Both the position numbers and the translations under genes were made by a program. A stretch of 64,000 nt of DNA from Streptomyces fulvoviolaceus. Its GTDB lineage: Bacteria > Actinomycetota > Actinomycetes > Streptomycetales > Streptomycetaceae. Within the stretch, counting starts at the first letter, position 1. Each line of letters opens with the position of its first letter. This document shows, one piece after another, positions 16,466 to 26,500 of this stretch. The DNA lies in contig NZ_JOEY01000007.1 in the NCBI RefSeq assembly GCF_000718165.1, positions 1-64,000 of the forward strand, written 5' to 3'. The notes under the pieces were generated by a model. That model worked only from the letters and a program-made list of their open reading frames with translations. It was not told the DNA's origin and did not search any database.

Positions 16466-17224
16466 ATGAATGCCAAGCAATCGAAGATCGCGGTGGTGAC
16501 CGGCGCCGGCTCCGGGATCGGCCGCGCGGTCGCCGTGGAGCTGCTGCGCACGGGCTGGTCGGTGGCGCTGGCGGGCCGCCGCGTCGAGACGCTGGAGGAG
16601 ACGGCGGCGATCGCAGCCGAGGGCGCGTCCATCGCCGTACGGACGGATGTGTCACAGCCGGACGACGTGGCCGCGCTGTTCGCCGCGGCCGTGGACCGAT
16701 TCGGGCGCCTCGACCTGCTGTTCAACAACGCGGGGACGTTCGGGCCGGGCGGGGTGCCGGTCGAGGAGCTGCCCTACGACGCCTGGCGGCACGTGGTGGA
16801 CACCAACCTCAACGGGGCGTTCCTGTGCGCACAGGCGGCGTACCGGCAGATGAAGGAACAGGACCCGCAAGGCGGCCGGATCATCAACAACGGTTCCATT
16901 TCGGCACATACACCCCGGCCGCTCTCCGTCGCCTACACAGCGACCAAGCACGCGCTGACCGGCCTCACCAAGTCCCTGTCCCTCGACGGGCGGTCTTACG
17001 GCATCGCCGTCGGGCAGATCGACATCGGCAACGCGGCGACCGACATGACGCAGCGGATGCAGACCGGAGCGCTGCAGGCCAACGGCGAGATCGCACCCGA
17101 GCCCGTGATGGACGTCGCCGACGTGGCGCGCACGGTACGGCACATGGCGGAGCTGCCACTGGCGGCGAACGTGCAGTTCGCGACCGTACTGGCGACGGCG
17201 ATGCCGTACGTGGGGCGGGGCTGA
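16466..17224 (+). CDS. Short-chain dehydrogenase/reductase (SDR)
   Basis: 252 aa classical SDR. The cofactor motif TGAGSGIG is at about 11-18, the NNAG motif (FNNAGTFG) near 88, the catalytic Ser in [10 protein letters not shown], and YTATK carries the catalytic Tyr and Lys. It is predicted to be an NAD(P)H-dependent oxidoreductase on an unknown carbonyl or alcohol. It is monocistronic, with an ATG start, and divergent from phoD. Confidence 0.88.
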   Translation: MNAKQSKIAVVTGAGSGIGRAVAVELLRTGWSVALAGRRVETLEETAAIAAEGASIAVRTDVSQPDDVAALFAAAVDRFGRLDLLFNNAGTFGPGGVPVEELPYDAWRHVVDTNLNGAFLCAQAAYRQMKEQDPQGGRIINNGSISAHTPRPLSVAYTATKHALTGLTKSLSLDGRSYGIAVGQIDIGNAATDMTQRMQTGALQANGEIAPEPVMDVADVARTVRHMAELPLAANVQFATVLATAMPYVGRG

Positions 17225-17392
17225 GGGCGGGACCGAGGGCACGTCCAGGGCGCGTCCGGGGTTCAACCTGCACAACCGGAATATGAACGTCCGCTCCATA
17301 TGGGCCGGTCGCAGACTTATGCTCTACATCTCCTCCACCAGAACTTCACACTTGGAGCAGTGAGCTTCCGCAGACCAATTCGAGGGGGGAGA

Positions 17393-17473
17393 CGGCAGCC
17401 GTTCCACGGCCCGGGTGGGGGTGGACCTCGCGTGGGACCGCGGGGTACGCACCGGGCCGCGGAACGGCTGCCG
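17393..17473. promoter_or_regulatory. Long inverted repeat upstream of the ABC exporter genes
   Basis: Arms at 17393-17414 and 17452-17473 (CGGCAGCCGTTCC... and its complement) pair over 22 bp with one mismatch across a 37-nt loop. It lies in the 377-bp non-coding gap 17225-17601. It could be a terminator for the SDR gene, an attenuator or RNA switch in the exporter leader, or a regulator site. There is no U-run after it, which argues against simple intrinsic termination. Confidence 0.55.
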
Positions 17474-17480
17474 CGCACTT

Positions 17481-17522
17481 TTCTCAGCTCTTGCACATCC
17501 CTTCTCAGCCCTTACACATCCC
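17481..17522 (+). promoter_or_regulatory. Two tandem 21-bp direct repeats, putative regulator binding site
   Basis: TTCTCAGCTCTTGCACATCCC (17481-17501) is followed directly by the same 21 bp with two changes (17502-17522), and TTACTCAC begins a partial third copy. The 21-bp period equals two helical turns, as for response-regulator direct repeats. It ends 79 bp upstream of the ABC permease start, so it is suited to controlling the exporter. Confidence 0.5.
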
Positions 17523-17601
17523 TTACTCACGGCCCCGCAATGCAAAGTCCCTAACTTGAGGGCGCGCCCACAGCGGGCGCCAAGAACCTTCGAGGAACGG
17601 G

Positions 17602-19074
17602 ATGTTTGGCATCTATCTCAAGCGGGAGCTGAGCCGGCGCAAGAAGGCGGCTCTGGTCATCGCACTGGGTCTGGCGCTCGGAATCGCGCTGGTCATCACC
17701 GTCAGCTCGGTGTCGGCCGGCATGCAGAAGGCACAGGACAAGGTCCTGCAGTCGCTCTACGGTCTCGGCACCGACATGACCGTCACCAAGGCCAGAACGG
17801 CCCCCACCGACAACAGTTCCGGCAGACCGAGCTTCGAGTTCGACGCCAAGTCGAACGACAGCGACGACCAGCAGAGCTCCGACCGGGTGCAGACTCAGGG
17901 GGGTCAGGCCCTGAAGTCCTCCGTGGTCACGAAGGTCGCCGCGCAGAAGGGCGTCGCCACCGCGGTCGGCGCGCTGACCCTGAACGTCACCAAGGTCGAC
18001 GGCTCCTTCACCCAGGGCAAGGCGGAGAGCACGACCGGCAGCAGCGACCAGTCCCAGGGCCAGGGCGGCCCGGGCGGCGGCGGCAACTCCGGCAGCACCG
18101 CCGCGCCCCAGGTCCAGGGCGGCGGCGCCTCCTTCGACGTGAACTCCTACTCCGTCGCCGGCGTCGACGTCTCCGACCAGACCCTCGGCCCGCTGGCCGG
18201 CTCGAAGATCAGCTCCGGCAAGACCTTCACGGCCTCGCAGACCAACGCGAAGGTCGCGGTCGTCAGCAAGTCGTACGCCAAGGAGAACTCGTACAAGGTC
18301 GGCAAGACCCTGAAGATCTCCGGCACCAAGTACAAGATCATCGGCATCGCGACGCCCGAGAGCAGCGAGTCCACGACCGACGTCTACCTGCCGCTGAAGC
18401 AGGCGCAGACACTGGCCGACGCCAAGAACCAGGTCACCACGATCTACGTCAAGGCGACCGACTCGAAGCAGATCGACTCCGTCAAGTCGGCGATCCAGAA
18501 GAACGTCTCCGGTACGACCGTGACGACCTCCGCCGACCTCGCGGACACCGTCTCCGGCTCCCTCTCCACCGCCTCGAACCTGGCGACCAGCGTCGGCAAG
18601 TGGCTGTCCATCGCGGTGCTCGCCGCCGCCTTCCTGGTGGCCGCGCTGCTGACCTCCTCGGCGGTCTCCCGCCGGGTGCGTGAGTTCGGCACCCTGAAGG
18701 CACTCGGCTGGCCGAGCCGCCGGGTCACCCGGCAGGTCGTCGGCGAGTCCATGGTGAACGGTCTGCTCGGCGGTGCCCTCGGTATCGGTCTCGGCCTCGC
18801 GGCCGCGTACACGGTGACCGCGATCGCCCCGACCCTGAAGGCCCAACTCGGCAGCACCAGTGGCGGCGGCATGGGCGGCGGCCCCGGTGGCGGCGGTCCG
18901 GGCCAGCAGGCCACGCAGAACACCATGGAGATCGCGCTGTCCGCGCCGGTCAGCCTGACGACCATCGCCCTCGCGGTGGGCCTGGCGGTGGCCGGCGGTC
19001 TGATCGCCGGTGCGATGGGCGGCTGGCGCGCCTCCCGGATGCGGCCCGCGGACGCGCTGCGCAGCGTCTCCTGA
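17602..19074 (+). CDS. FtsX/MacB-type ABC transporter permease
   Basis: 490 aa. One N-terminal transmembrane helix (about 14-35) is followed by a large extracytoplasmic MacB-like periplasmic domain, three C-terminal helices (about 335-355, 385-410, 450-475) and an FtsX signature (VSRRVREFGTLKALGWPSRRV). Two Gly/Gln/Ser-rich low-complexity stretches occur, one in the extracellular domain (about 150-175) and one between TM helices (about 415-435). ATG 17602 has GAGGAA upstream. It pairs with the ATPase gene 105 bp downstream. Family function is export or mechanotransmission; the substrate is unknown. Confidence 0.88.
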   Translation: MFGIYLKRELSRRKKAALVIALGLALGIALVITVSSVSAGMQKAQDKVLQSLYGLGTDMTVTKARTAPTDNSSGRPSFEFDAKSNDSDDQQSSDRVQTQGGQALKSSVVTKVAAQKGVATAVGALTLNVTKVDGSFTQGKAESTTGSSDQSQGQGGPGGGGNSGSTAAPQVQGGGASFDVNSYSVAGVDVSDQTLGPLAGSKISSGKTFTASQTNAKVAVVSKSYAKENSYKVGKTLKISGTKYKIIGIATPESSESTTDVYLPLKQAQTLADAKNQVTTIYVKATDSKQIDSVKSAIQKNVSGTTVTTSADLADTVSGSLSTASNLATSVGKWLSIAVLAAAFLVAALLTSSAVSRRVREFGTLKALGWPSRRVTRQVVGESMVNGLLGGALGIGLGLAAAYTVTAIAPTLKAQLGSTSGGGMGGGPGGGGPGQQATQNTMEIALSAPVSLTTIALAVGLAVAGGLIAGAMGGWRASRMRPADALRSVS

Positions 19075-19179
19075 CCCTCCCCCTGAGCTGGGGCGCCGCG
19101 TCCGTTCCCCCCGGGTCGCGGCGCCCCACCCCCTTCTTCCTTCTCTTCCGCTACGGACTTCTTCCTCTACGGAGCTCCC

Positions 19180-19884
19180 ATGTACAGACTCACCGGCGTC
19201 ACCAAGCGCTACACGCGCGGCAAGGAGACGGTGGAGGCGCTGCGCGGCGTCGACCTCACCATCGAGGACGGCGACCAGCTCGTCATCCAGGGCCCCACCG
19301 GCGGCGGCAAGTCGACCCTCCTCCAGATGATCGGCGGCCTGGACCGCCCGTCCGAGGGCAGCGTCGAGCTGGACGGCGTCGACCTCGCCACCATCAGCGA
19401 GGCCAAGCTGACCCGGCTGCGCGCCGAGAAGATCGGCATCATCTTCCAGTCCTTCAACCTCATCCCGACGCTGACCGCGCAGGAGAACGTCGAGACGGCT
19501 CTCGTCCCGCTCGGCGTGAAGCCGGCCGAGCGACGCGAGCGGGCCGCCGAGGCCCTGAGCTCGGTCGGCCTCGGCGACCGCCTGACCCACGCGCCGACCG
19601 AGCTGTCCGGCGGCCAGCAGCAGCGCGTCGCCATCGCCCGCGCGCTCGTCAAGAAGCCGAAGGTGCTGCTCGCCGACGAGCCCACCGGCAACCTCGACGA
19701 GGGCACCCGCGACGACATCATGGCGCTCCTTGAAGGCCTGTGGCACGAGTACGGGCTGACCTTCATCATGGTCACCCACGACTCGTCGATCGCCCGCCGG
19801 GCACCGCGTCTGGCCACCATCAAGGCGGGGCAGATCACGCTGACCGAGCAGCAGCAGGCGTCACAGCAGGCGTTCGCACGCTGA
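19180..19884 (+). CDS. ABC transporter ATP-binding protein (MacB/LolD class)
   Basis: 234 aa. Walker A reads GPTGGGKST (residues 38-46), with Thr-Gly in place of the more usual Ser-Gly. The Q-loop (FQSFNLIPTLTAQENVE), signature LSGGQQQR, Walker B LLADEPTGNLD and switch His (VTHD) are intact. It energises the FtsX-type permease encoded just upstream. An ATG start is used. Confidence 0.9.
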   Translation: MYRLTGVTKRYTRGKETVEALRGVDLTIEDGDQLVIQGPTGGGKSTLLQMIGGLDRPSEGSVELDGVDLATISEAKLTRLRAEKIGIIFQSFNLIPTLTAQENVETALVPLGVKPAERRERAAEALSSVGLGDRLTHAPTELSGGQQQRVAIARALVKKPKVLLADEPTGNLDEGTRDDIMALLEGLWHEYGLTFIMVTHDSSIARRAPRLATIKAGQITLTEQQQASQQAFAR

Positions 19885-19911
19885 GCCCTTCCGCGAGGCC
19901 TGTCGGGCCGC

Positions 19912-20892
19912 TCACCGTCCCAGGATCTGGTCGACTTCGGCCAACTGCCCTGCGGTGAGCGGCCCCTTCGCGATCGCGGCCGCGTTCTGCTCGGCCTGGG
20001 CGACCGAGCGGAAGCCGGGGATCGGGACGGTGCGCGGGCTGCGCGCCCACAGCCAGGCGAGGGCACCCTGGGCGAGCGTACGGCCGTCGCTCGTGAGGAT
20101 CTCCTTCAGCGCGTCGATGCGAGCGAGCCAGTCCGGGTCGGCGGCGGAGCCGTCGCCGAAGCCCTGCAGCCAGGCCGGCGGCCTGCTGCGGATGTCCCCG
20201 GCGTCCGAGGCCCCTTGACGCTTGCCCGCCAGCAACCCCATGGCGAGCGGGCTGCGGTTGATGCTCGCGAGCTCCGACTCCTCGCACAGCGCGAGCATTT
20301 CGGGCGCGTCCTGCAACACGTTGATCGCATGCTGTACGGCCGCACAGTGCTCCCCCTCCGCGAACACGGCGGCGCGGGCCGGGTCGTCGGTGCTCCAGGC
20401 GTAGGCGCGTATGAGCCCCTCGTCGACGAACTCCTCGCAGGCGTCCCGGAGTTCGGCCGCGCGAGCCGGATCGAGGTCGGACAGGTGCAACTGGTAGAGA
20501 TCGACGTGGTCGGTGCCGAGGCGTCGCAGGGACGCCGTCAGCGCGCGGCGGGCGTACGCCGGGGAGTCGTCGGCGCCGGTGAGGGTGCGGGTGTCCTCGT
20601 CGAAGACGTTGCCCCACTTGGTGGCGACGACCACGTCGTCCCGGCGCTTGCCGAGAGCCCGGCCGAGGACGCGTTCGCTGTGGCCCGCGCCGTAGGTGTC
20701 CGCCGTGTCGAAGAAGGTGACGCCCAGGTCGAGGGCGCGCCGGACCGCCCGTACGGACTCCTCGTCGTCGACCCTGCCCCAGCCGAGCGGCTGCCCGTCG
20801 GCGGCCTGCCATTCGCCGCCGATCGCCCAGCAGCCGAAGCCGAGCGGGCTGACCTCGATGCCGGTGCGGCCCAGTGTCCGTATGGTCTCCAT
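19912..20892 (-). CDS. Aldo/keto reductase
   Basis: 326 aa TIM-barrel oxidoreductase. The catalytic tetrad is visible: Asp and Tyr in FDTADTYGAG (about 60-69), Lys in VATKWG, and His in DLYQLHLSD. A C-terminal IPGFRSVAQAEQNA segment binds NADPH phosphate in this family. The substrate is unknown. It is monocistronic and convergent with the exporter ATPase. An ATG start is used. Confidence 0.9.
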   Translation of the reverse strand: METIRTLGRTGIEVSPLGFGCWAIGGEWQAADGQPLGWGRVDDEESVRAVRRALDLGVTFFDTADTYGAGHSERVLGRALGKRRDDVVVATKWGNVFDEDTRTLTGADDSPAYARRALTASLRRLGTDHVDLYQLHLSDLDPARAAELRDACEEFVDEGLIRAYAWSTDDPARAAVFAEGEHCAAVQHAINVLQDAPEMLALCEESELASINRSPLAMGLLAGKRQGASDAGDIRSRPPAWLQGFGDGSAADPDWLARIDALKEILTSDGRTLAQGALAWLWARSPRTVPIPGFRSVAQAEQNAAAIAKGPLTAGQLAEVDQILGR

Positions 20893-20948
20893 GAGGGAGA
20901 ACGCTAGGAGTTGGAGCGCACTTCAACGCAAGACCCGCGCGGGAGCCG

Positions 20949-21290
20949 TTACGCCTGCCCGGTCTCGAAGCGGGAGATCCTGCCGTCGTCCCCGACCGTG
21001 AAGTCCCAGCGGGTGCGCATCTCGCCCCAGGTGTCGTTGCGGTAGTGGGTGAGGAGGCAGCGGCCGCCCTTGGACTCGTTGTCGACGTCCATGTGACCGT
21101 GGGAGGAGAAGATCTCCCGGTCGGCCCACTCGTCCAGGTCCCGGTCGCTGCCGTCGTCCGCCATGGTCGCGTCGGGCGCGAGGAGCGCCCGGAAGGCGTC
21201 GCGGTCATGGGCGTTGACGGCGGAGACGAAGGCGCGGACGGCCGGATCGCTGAGTTTGGCAGTCTGAATCGTCATGCCAGCCAGACTCAC
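20949..21290 (-). CDS. NTF2/SnoaL-like small protein
   Basis: 113 aa. It has the cone-shaped NTF2-like pattern: an N-terminal helix with AFVSAVNAHDRDAFRALLAPDA, then strand-rich sequence ending in DGRISRFETGQ. Such proteins are isomerases, cyclases or binding proteins; no catalytic assignment is possible. GTG 21290 has GGGGAG with a four-base spacer, whereas ATG 21275 (five codons later) lacks a good ribosome site, so the GTG is preferred. It lies 56 bp upstream of the aldo/keto reductase and may be co-transcribed with it. Confidence 0.75.
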   Translation of the reverse strand: MSLAGMTIQTAKLSDPAVRAFVSAVNAHDRDAFRALLAPDATMADDGSDRDLDEWADREIFSSHGHMDVDNESKGGRCLLTHYRNDTWGEMRTRWDFTVGDDGRISRFETGQA

Positions 21291-21404
21291 ACCGCTCCCC
21301 CGGGCCCGCCACCCGAACGGCGGCGCGGGTGTCCCCGCCCGGGTGTGAGCGGTGCGACGGTGGAAACGCGAGGGGTGTCCCTGCTGTCTGTTCCGGGAGT
21401 CATC

Positions 21405-21971
21405 GTGACCTCATACGACCGACGTGATCTTGGCCTGCTGCTGCTCCGGCTGGGCACCGGAGGGGTGCTGGCCGCACATGGAGCGCAGAAACTGTTCGGC
21501 TGGTTCGGCGGACACGGCCTCGAGGGAACCGGCCAGTTCATGGAGTCCGTCGGGTACACGCCGGGCAAGGAGAGCGCCGCCGCGGCGGGCCTCGCCGAGG
21601 CGGGCGGCGGCACGCTCCTCGCGCTGGGCCTGGCGACCCCGGCGGCCGGTGCGGCGGCGGCCGGCGCGATGGCGGGCGCGGCCGCGGTCCACGCCCCCAA
21701 CGGCTTCTTCGCCCAGGGCGGCGGCTACGAGTACGCCGCCACCCTGGGCCTGACCGCCGCCGGCCTCGCCGTCACCGGCCCCGGCCGGCTCTCCCTGGAC
21801 CACGCACTCGGCCACACGGTCAACCGCGGCTGGATGGTGCCGGCGGCGTTCGCGGCGACGGGGCTGGTGACGACGCTGGTCGTGGGGGCACGGAACCGGC
21901 GGCTGCGGGAGAAGGAGGAGGGGGAGCAGGAGGCGCTGTTCGAGGAGTCGGAGGCGTTGCCCGGGGGGTAG
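21405..21971 (+). CDS. DoxX-family membrane protein
   Basis: 188 aa. Four hydrophobic helices and the N-terminal LLLLRLGTGGVLAAHGAQKLFGWFGG signature are typical of DoxX proteins, which are linked to redox and thiol stress in the membrane. GTG 21405 follows GGGAG at suitable spacing. The much longer frame upstream is antisense to the NTF2-like gene and is not coding. The C-terminus is a charged Glu-rich tail. Confidence 0.8.
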   Translation: MTSYDRRDLGLLLLRLGTGGVLAAHGAQKLFGWFGGHGLEGTGQFMESVGYTPGKESAAAAGLAEAGGGTLLALGLATPAAGAAAAGAMAGAAAVHAPNGFFAQGGGYEYAATLGLTAAGLAVTGPGRLSLDHALGHTVNRGWMVPAAFAATGLVTTLVVGARNRRLREKEEGEQEALFEESEALPGG

Positions 21972-22014
21972 GAGGCGTTGTTCGGGGAGTAGTCGCGATG
22001 GCAGGCTGCGCCGC

Positions 22015-22359
22015 ATGAGTGATCACGTCACGCCCCCGGACATCTGGAAGTCCATTGACGCCCTGTGGACCTGGCTGGAGGCGGATCAGCCGGTCGGCGG
22101 GCGCGAAGGCATGCTCCTGCGCATGCTGAAGCTCTCCGAGGAGGTCGGCGAGGTCGCCGAGGCGGTGATCGGCGTGACCGGCCAGAACCCGCGCAAGGGC
22201 GTCACCCACACCTGGGAGGACGTCCAGAGCGAGCTGTGCGACGTGGTGATCACGGCGCTGGTGGCGCTGCGGACGCTGACGCCGGACACGCGGGAAGTGT
22301 TCAGCCGCCATCTGACCCGCGTCACGGAGCGCTCGCCGGGCCCGGCACAGGCGTCCTAG
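22015..22359 (+). CDS. MazG-like nucleotide pyrophosphohydrolase family protein
   Basis: 114 aa all-alpha protein with the MazG-type metal-binding pattern KLSEEVGEVAEAV (EExxE-like, about residues 39-51) and a later ELCDVVITALVAL (ExxD). Members hydrolyse non-canonical NTPs or act in nucleotide-pool control. It is shorter than full MazG, as usual for the MazG-like subfamily. It is convergent with the kinase gene (4-bp overlap). Confidence 0.8.
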   Translation: MSDHVTPPDIWKSIDALWTWLEADQPVGGREGMLLRMLKLSEEVGEVAEAVIGVTGQNPRKGVTHTWEDVQSELCDVVITALVALRTLTPDTREVFSRHLTRVTERSPGPAQAS

Positions 22360-23549
22360 GGCCGTCCCGTCAGGGAGTCCATGGGCTCGGCCCGTACCAG
22401 CCGACTCGCCTCGCCGCGCCACCGAGCCGTGACGGCGGGCCGCTGTTCCGGCCGGGTCTCGAAGTACCGCCGTAACTCGGAGTCGGGTGCGTAGCCGTAG
22501 CGGTCGAGGTAGTAGGCGATCTGGTCGGACCAGACCCACGTCCCGTCGGTGCGGAAGTGGGCGGGCACCACCCTGCCCCGGTCAGGGTCGACACGGTCCG
22601 GCTCTTTCGGGAGAAAGACGACGGGCTCCCCGTCCCGCAGACACTCCAGCAGGGCGGTCCGTTCCTCCGCGGAGGCAATGCGCTGATGGGTCTTCCCAAA
22701 GCCCGGGCTGCCGTCCCACCTGCACAGGTCGAAAACCCGTGCGAGCCGGAGTCCATCAGGCAGGGTCAGGTTGGTGAGCAGCCTCCGTACCTCCGGCGCA
22801 TCCTTGGGGCGGAACTCAGGATCCTCGTCCAGCAGCCGGCCGACGAGGTTCTTGAAACCGGCGGGGACGTCCGGTCTGTCGCTCCACTCGCCGTTCGCCC
22901 ACCCTCTCCCGAACGGCGGGGCTCCCCCGGTGAGTTCATACAGCACACAGCCGAGGGAGTACAGATCCGCCCGCTCGTCGGGCTCGGCCCCCCGGCGCTG
23001 TTCAGGGGCCGCGTACTCCGGGGTGCCGACGACCATGCCGTCGGCGGTCAACCGGGCGCCTCCTCCTTCTCGTACTGCCGCGACCCCGAAGTCCAGGACC
23101 TTCACGATGCGTTCGCCGGTGAGCATGAGGTTGGACGGCTTCAGGTCCCGGTGCACGACACCCTGTGCGTGGGCCGCCGTCAGGGCGTCGCAGACCTGGA
23201 CGCCCCAGGCGACGACCTCGGACGGGGCCGGGGGCCCGGTCAGCCGGACATGGACGTCCAACGGTGTGCCCTGGACCAGTTCCATGACGACGAGAAGCGG
23301 ATCCTCGACGAAGTCGTACACGGTGACGATGTGGGGATGACCGGAGAGACGCGCCGCGGTCCTCGCCTCCCGCCAGAACCGGGCCGACCTGCCGAAGCCG
23401 GGCCTGATCTGCTTGACCGCGACCTGCCGGCCGAGCAGTTCGTCCTCCGCCTGCCACACCACTCCCATGCCTCCGACCCCCAGGAGGTGGCGCAGCCGGT
23501 AGCGGGCCACGATCAGATCGCCTTCCGCGAAGCCGTCCGCGGTGGTCAT
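22356..23549 (-). CDS. Soluble Ser/Thr protein kinase, last gene of the Hsp70 operon
   Basis: 397 aa. A complete Hanks-type kinase domain is present: Gly loop GVGGMG (24-29), Lys46 (VAVKQ), HRDLKPSN (133-140), DFG (153-155) and APE (181-183). No transmembrane segment or PASTA repeat follows, so it is cytoplasmic, unlike PknB. The C-terminal ~130 residues form an extra domain (about 268-365) with TDGTWVWSDQIAYYLDRYG, a module I associate with Streptomyces proteins of unknown function. The gene overlaps the Hsp70 gene by 4 bp (ATGA), so translation is coupled and the kinase probably acts on the chaperone or the ATPase. Confidence 0.92.
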   Translation of the reverse strand: MTTADGFAEGDLIVARYRLRHLLGVGGMGVVWQAEDELLGRQVAVKQIRPGFGRSARFWREARTAARLSGHPHIVTVYDFVEDPLLVVMELVQGTPLDVHVRLTGPPAPSEVVAWGVQVCDALTAAHAQGVVHRDLKPSNLMLTGERIVKVLDFGVAAVREGGGARLTADGMVVGTPEYAAPEQRRGAEPDERADLYSLGCVLYELTGGAPPFGRGWANGEWSDRPDVPAGFKNLVGRLLDEDPEFRPKDAPEVRRLLTNLTLPDGLRLARVFDLCRWDGSPGFGKTHQRIASAEERTALLECLRDGEPVVFLPKEPDRVDPDRGRVVPAHFRTDGTWVWSDQIAYYLDRYGYAPDSELRRYFETRPEQRPAVTARWRGEASRLVRAEPMDSLTGRP

Positions 23550-26500
23550 CGGGGAGTCCCCTCGCCACCGGGCTCGGACAGCCCGAACCCGGCACCGGCG
23601 AGCAGGGGGGCCAGCGAGTCGACCGAGATCGCGAACGTCGCCGTCCCCGTGGCGCGCTGCACCAACAGGCCGATCACCTCGCCGAGTTCGTTGAGCAACG
23701 GCCAGCCGCCCGCCTCGGGCGGCAGTTCCAGATCGGTGCGGAACAGCTTCAGGCCGTACTCGGAGAACTCTTCGATGCCCTGGACCATGCCCGTCACCAG
23801 CATCTGGTCGGACGCCGGGCCCCAGACCTCGCTCCCGATCGTGGTGAGCCTGGGGAAGCCCAGTCGCAGCGGCCAGCCCGGCACGGGTTCGTCCAGCAAG
23901 ACGACACTGGCGTCAATCGCGGAGGAGTCGGGGCGGAAGACACTGAGGACGGTCCGCGTCCCCGCCGCCATGCGCACGGCGAGTCCGGAGAGCGACTGCT
24001 CCGGCCACCGGCCGCCGGCCAGCACATGCCGGTCCGAGACCAGGAAGCCGACGCCCTCCCGGCCGTTGCCGTCCAGCACACGCACGAGGGCGGGGCGGGC
24101 CGCTGCCAGGTACGGCTCGGGGTGGTCCCGGTCCAGGACGATCGCGGGCAGCCTCGGCGCATCCGCGAGCAGGGTCTCCTGGTACCGCGCGAGATCTCCG
24201 ACGCCGGCCAGACAACTCAGCCGTCGGCGCAGGTCCTCCGGGTCCGACAGCGGTTCGGTCAGCTGCTCGAGCGCGCGCAGTGCGCGCTGGTGGTCGCCCG
24301 CGTCGTGCAGGGCCCTGAAACGCCTCAGTGGATCGGCGTCCGCGGCGGCGAGGGCCGCGAGCAGGTCGTTCCACGCGACCATCCGGGCCATGCTTTGCCG
24401 CGTCCGGTCGAGATGCTCGGCGAGCTGTCCGGACAGATGCCGTCCGGCGTCGGCCTGGTCCACGGTGCGCGCACGGTCGAGGAAGTGCCGGGCGGTGACC
24501 GTCAGATCGCGCAACGGGCCGCGCAGGGACAGCAGTTCGGACTCGACCTCGGTCCCCTCGTTGCCGTACATCTCCGTCAGCAGCCTCTGGCTATTCCTGT
24601 CCAGCGGCGCGCGGGTCGGCCGATATGCCGCCAGCCGGTCCCGGAACTCGTGGCAGAGCCGTTCCGGCTCGAGCCCGGCGGCTGCGTCCATGAGGTCCCG
24701 CAGCGTCCGGCGGGACTCCTCCCAGTCCCGCTGCCGCGCCTGCCGCTGCGTCATCTCCTGGATCTCACGCGGTGACAGCAGTGTGGGGTCGGTGATCCGG
24801 ACCGAGGCCTTCCGGCCGGTGGCCTTGTCCACGGCGGTGACGTGGAGCACGCAGCTCACGTCGATCTCGAAGGTGACCTCGATCTGCGGCTCCCCCCTGG
24901 GCTTGGGCGGGATGCCCTCCAGCAGACACTCACCGATCCTGGAACGCGGGTCGAGCTGCCCGCCGTTGTAGACCTGGATGTGCACATTCTTCTGGTTGTC
25001 CTCGGCCGTGGAGTAGACGTCGCTCCGCTGCAACGGGATCTTCGCGTTCGCCTCCACCAGGCGGTCGAAACGCTGTCCGCCGTTCTCCCGGTCGACGACG
25101 CTGATGCCGATGGGCAGCGGGGTGACGTCCAGCAGGAGCATGTCCTGGATGTCCTCAGACAGCACAGCACCCTGCAGGGCCGCGCCGAACGCCACCACCG
25201 TGCTCGGGTCGGGGTAACCGGTCCTGCGGCATCCGAAGGCCCGCTCCGCCACACCGCTCACCAGCGGAGACAGCATGGGCCCACCCACCAGCACCAGATG
25301 CTGCGGTCCACCTGCCGACTGGCGCCATTCCTTCCCGACCTTTTCGCAGACCGTACGAAGGGTGCCCAGCGGTCCGGCGAGCAGCTCGGCGAGATCGGCC
25401 CGGGTGAGTTCGACACGTACGCTTGGCCGGTCCAGGAACGAGTGGAGCGTGTAGTCGGCCTCCTCCTGCGAGGACAGCGCGATCTTCAGGTGCTCGGCGG
25501 CGATCTCCAGCCGCTGCCGCTCCAGACTCCTAACGGGTACATCCACTCCCTCGCCTCGAAGCCGGTCGGCCAGGAAATCGGCGACGGCCCTGTCGAAGTC
25601 CCGGCCGCCGTACGCGGGGTTGCCGGACACCCGCTCCACCTCGTACACGTTGTCGCCCACCTCGACGAGGCTGGCGTCGAGAGTGCCCGCACCCAGATCC
25701 AGTACGGCGACCCGTCCGTCCAGCAACCGCTGGCGGGAGACCGTCATGCAGGCGGCGGTCGGTTCGTGGATCAGCCGGACCAGGTCCACGCCGGCGATCT
25801 TGCAGGCGTTGCGGGTCGCGGCCTTGGCGTTGTTGGGGAAGTTGGCGGGAGTCGTCACGATCACCCTCGGCCGGCTCAGGGTGAGGTCGTACCGTTCGGC
25901 CGCCCAGTCCAGCCACTCGTCCCGGATCTCGCCGAGTTCGGCATGGGCGAGGTCGGTGATCGTCTCCCGGACCCGTGCGGCCAGAAAGGCCTCGACCAGG
26001 ATGCGGGCGTGGCCGACCAGCCGGGCGGACACCTCTTCCGGACTGTAGGTACGGTCCCCGATCGTGAACGGGTCGCGCCCTCCCATGCGGCGTTTGGCGT
26101 CACTGGCATGCCCGATGATCCTGGGGGCCAGCACGGCGTCGGCGGACAGTCCGACGATCTCTTCTCGCTCCTCGGTCACGCTCAGCGTCGACGCGAAGGG
26201 CGGCTGCTGGGAGCGCGGACAGGCCACCGGCCGCTGGAGCGTCTTGTCGTAGACGGCCGCGACACAGTTACTGGTGCCCAGGTCCATGCCCCAGATCCGG
26301 GAAAAGCGGCTGTCCACCTCCTTCTTTGCCCGGACCGCCCACTGCCCGACCCTCTCCTCGAAGACTCCCCGGTCGGCGGCCGACACGGCCTCCATGGCGT
26401 CGAGAACCTGTTGCCGCACAGAGCCGGTGACGGTGGTCTCGTCGTCGACCAGCGAGCGCAGCACGCTGCCGGCGTGCGAGGCGCTTCCCCGGCGCGCCAG

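Noticed and set aside
23546..24100. An active serine protease at the Hsp70 C-terminus
   Set aside because: The fold pattern is trypsin-like but the catalytic His and Ser positions are replaced, so protease activity is not supported.
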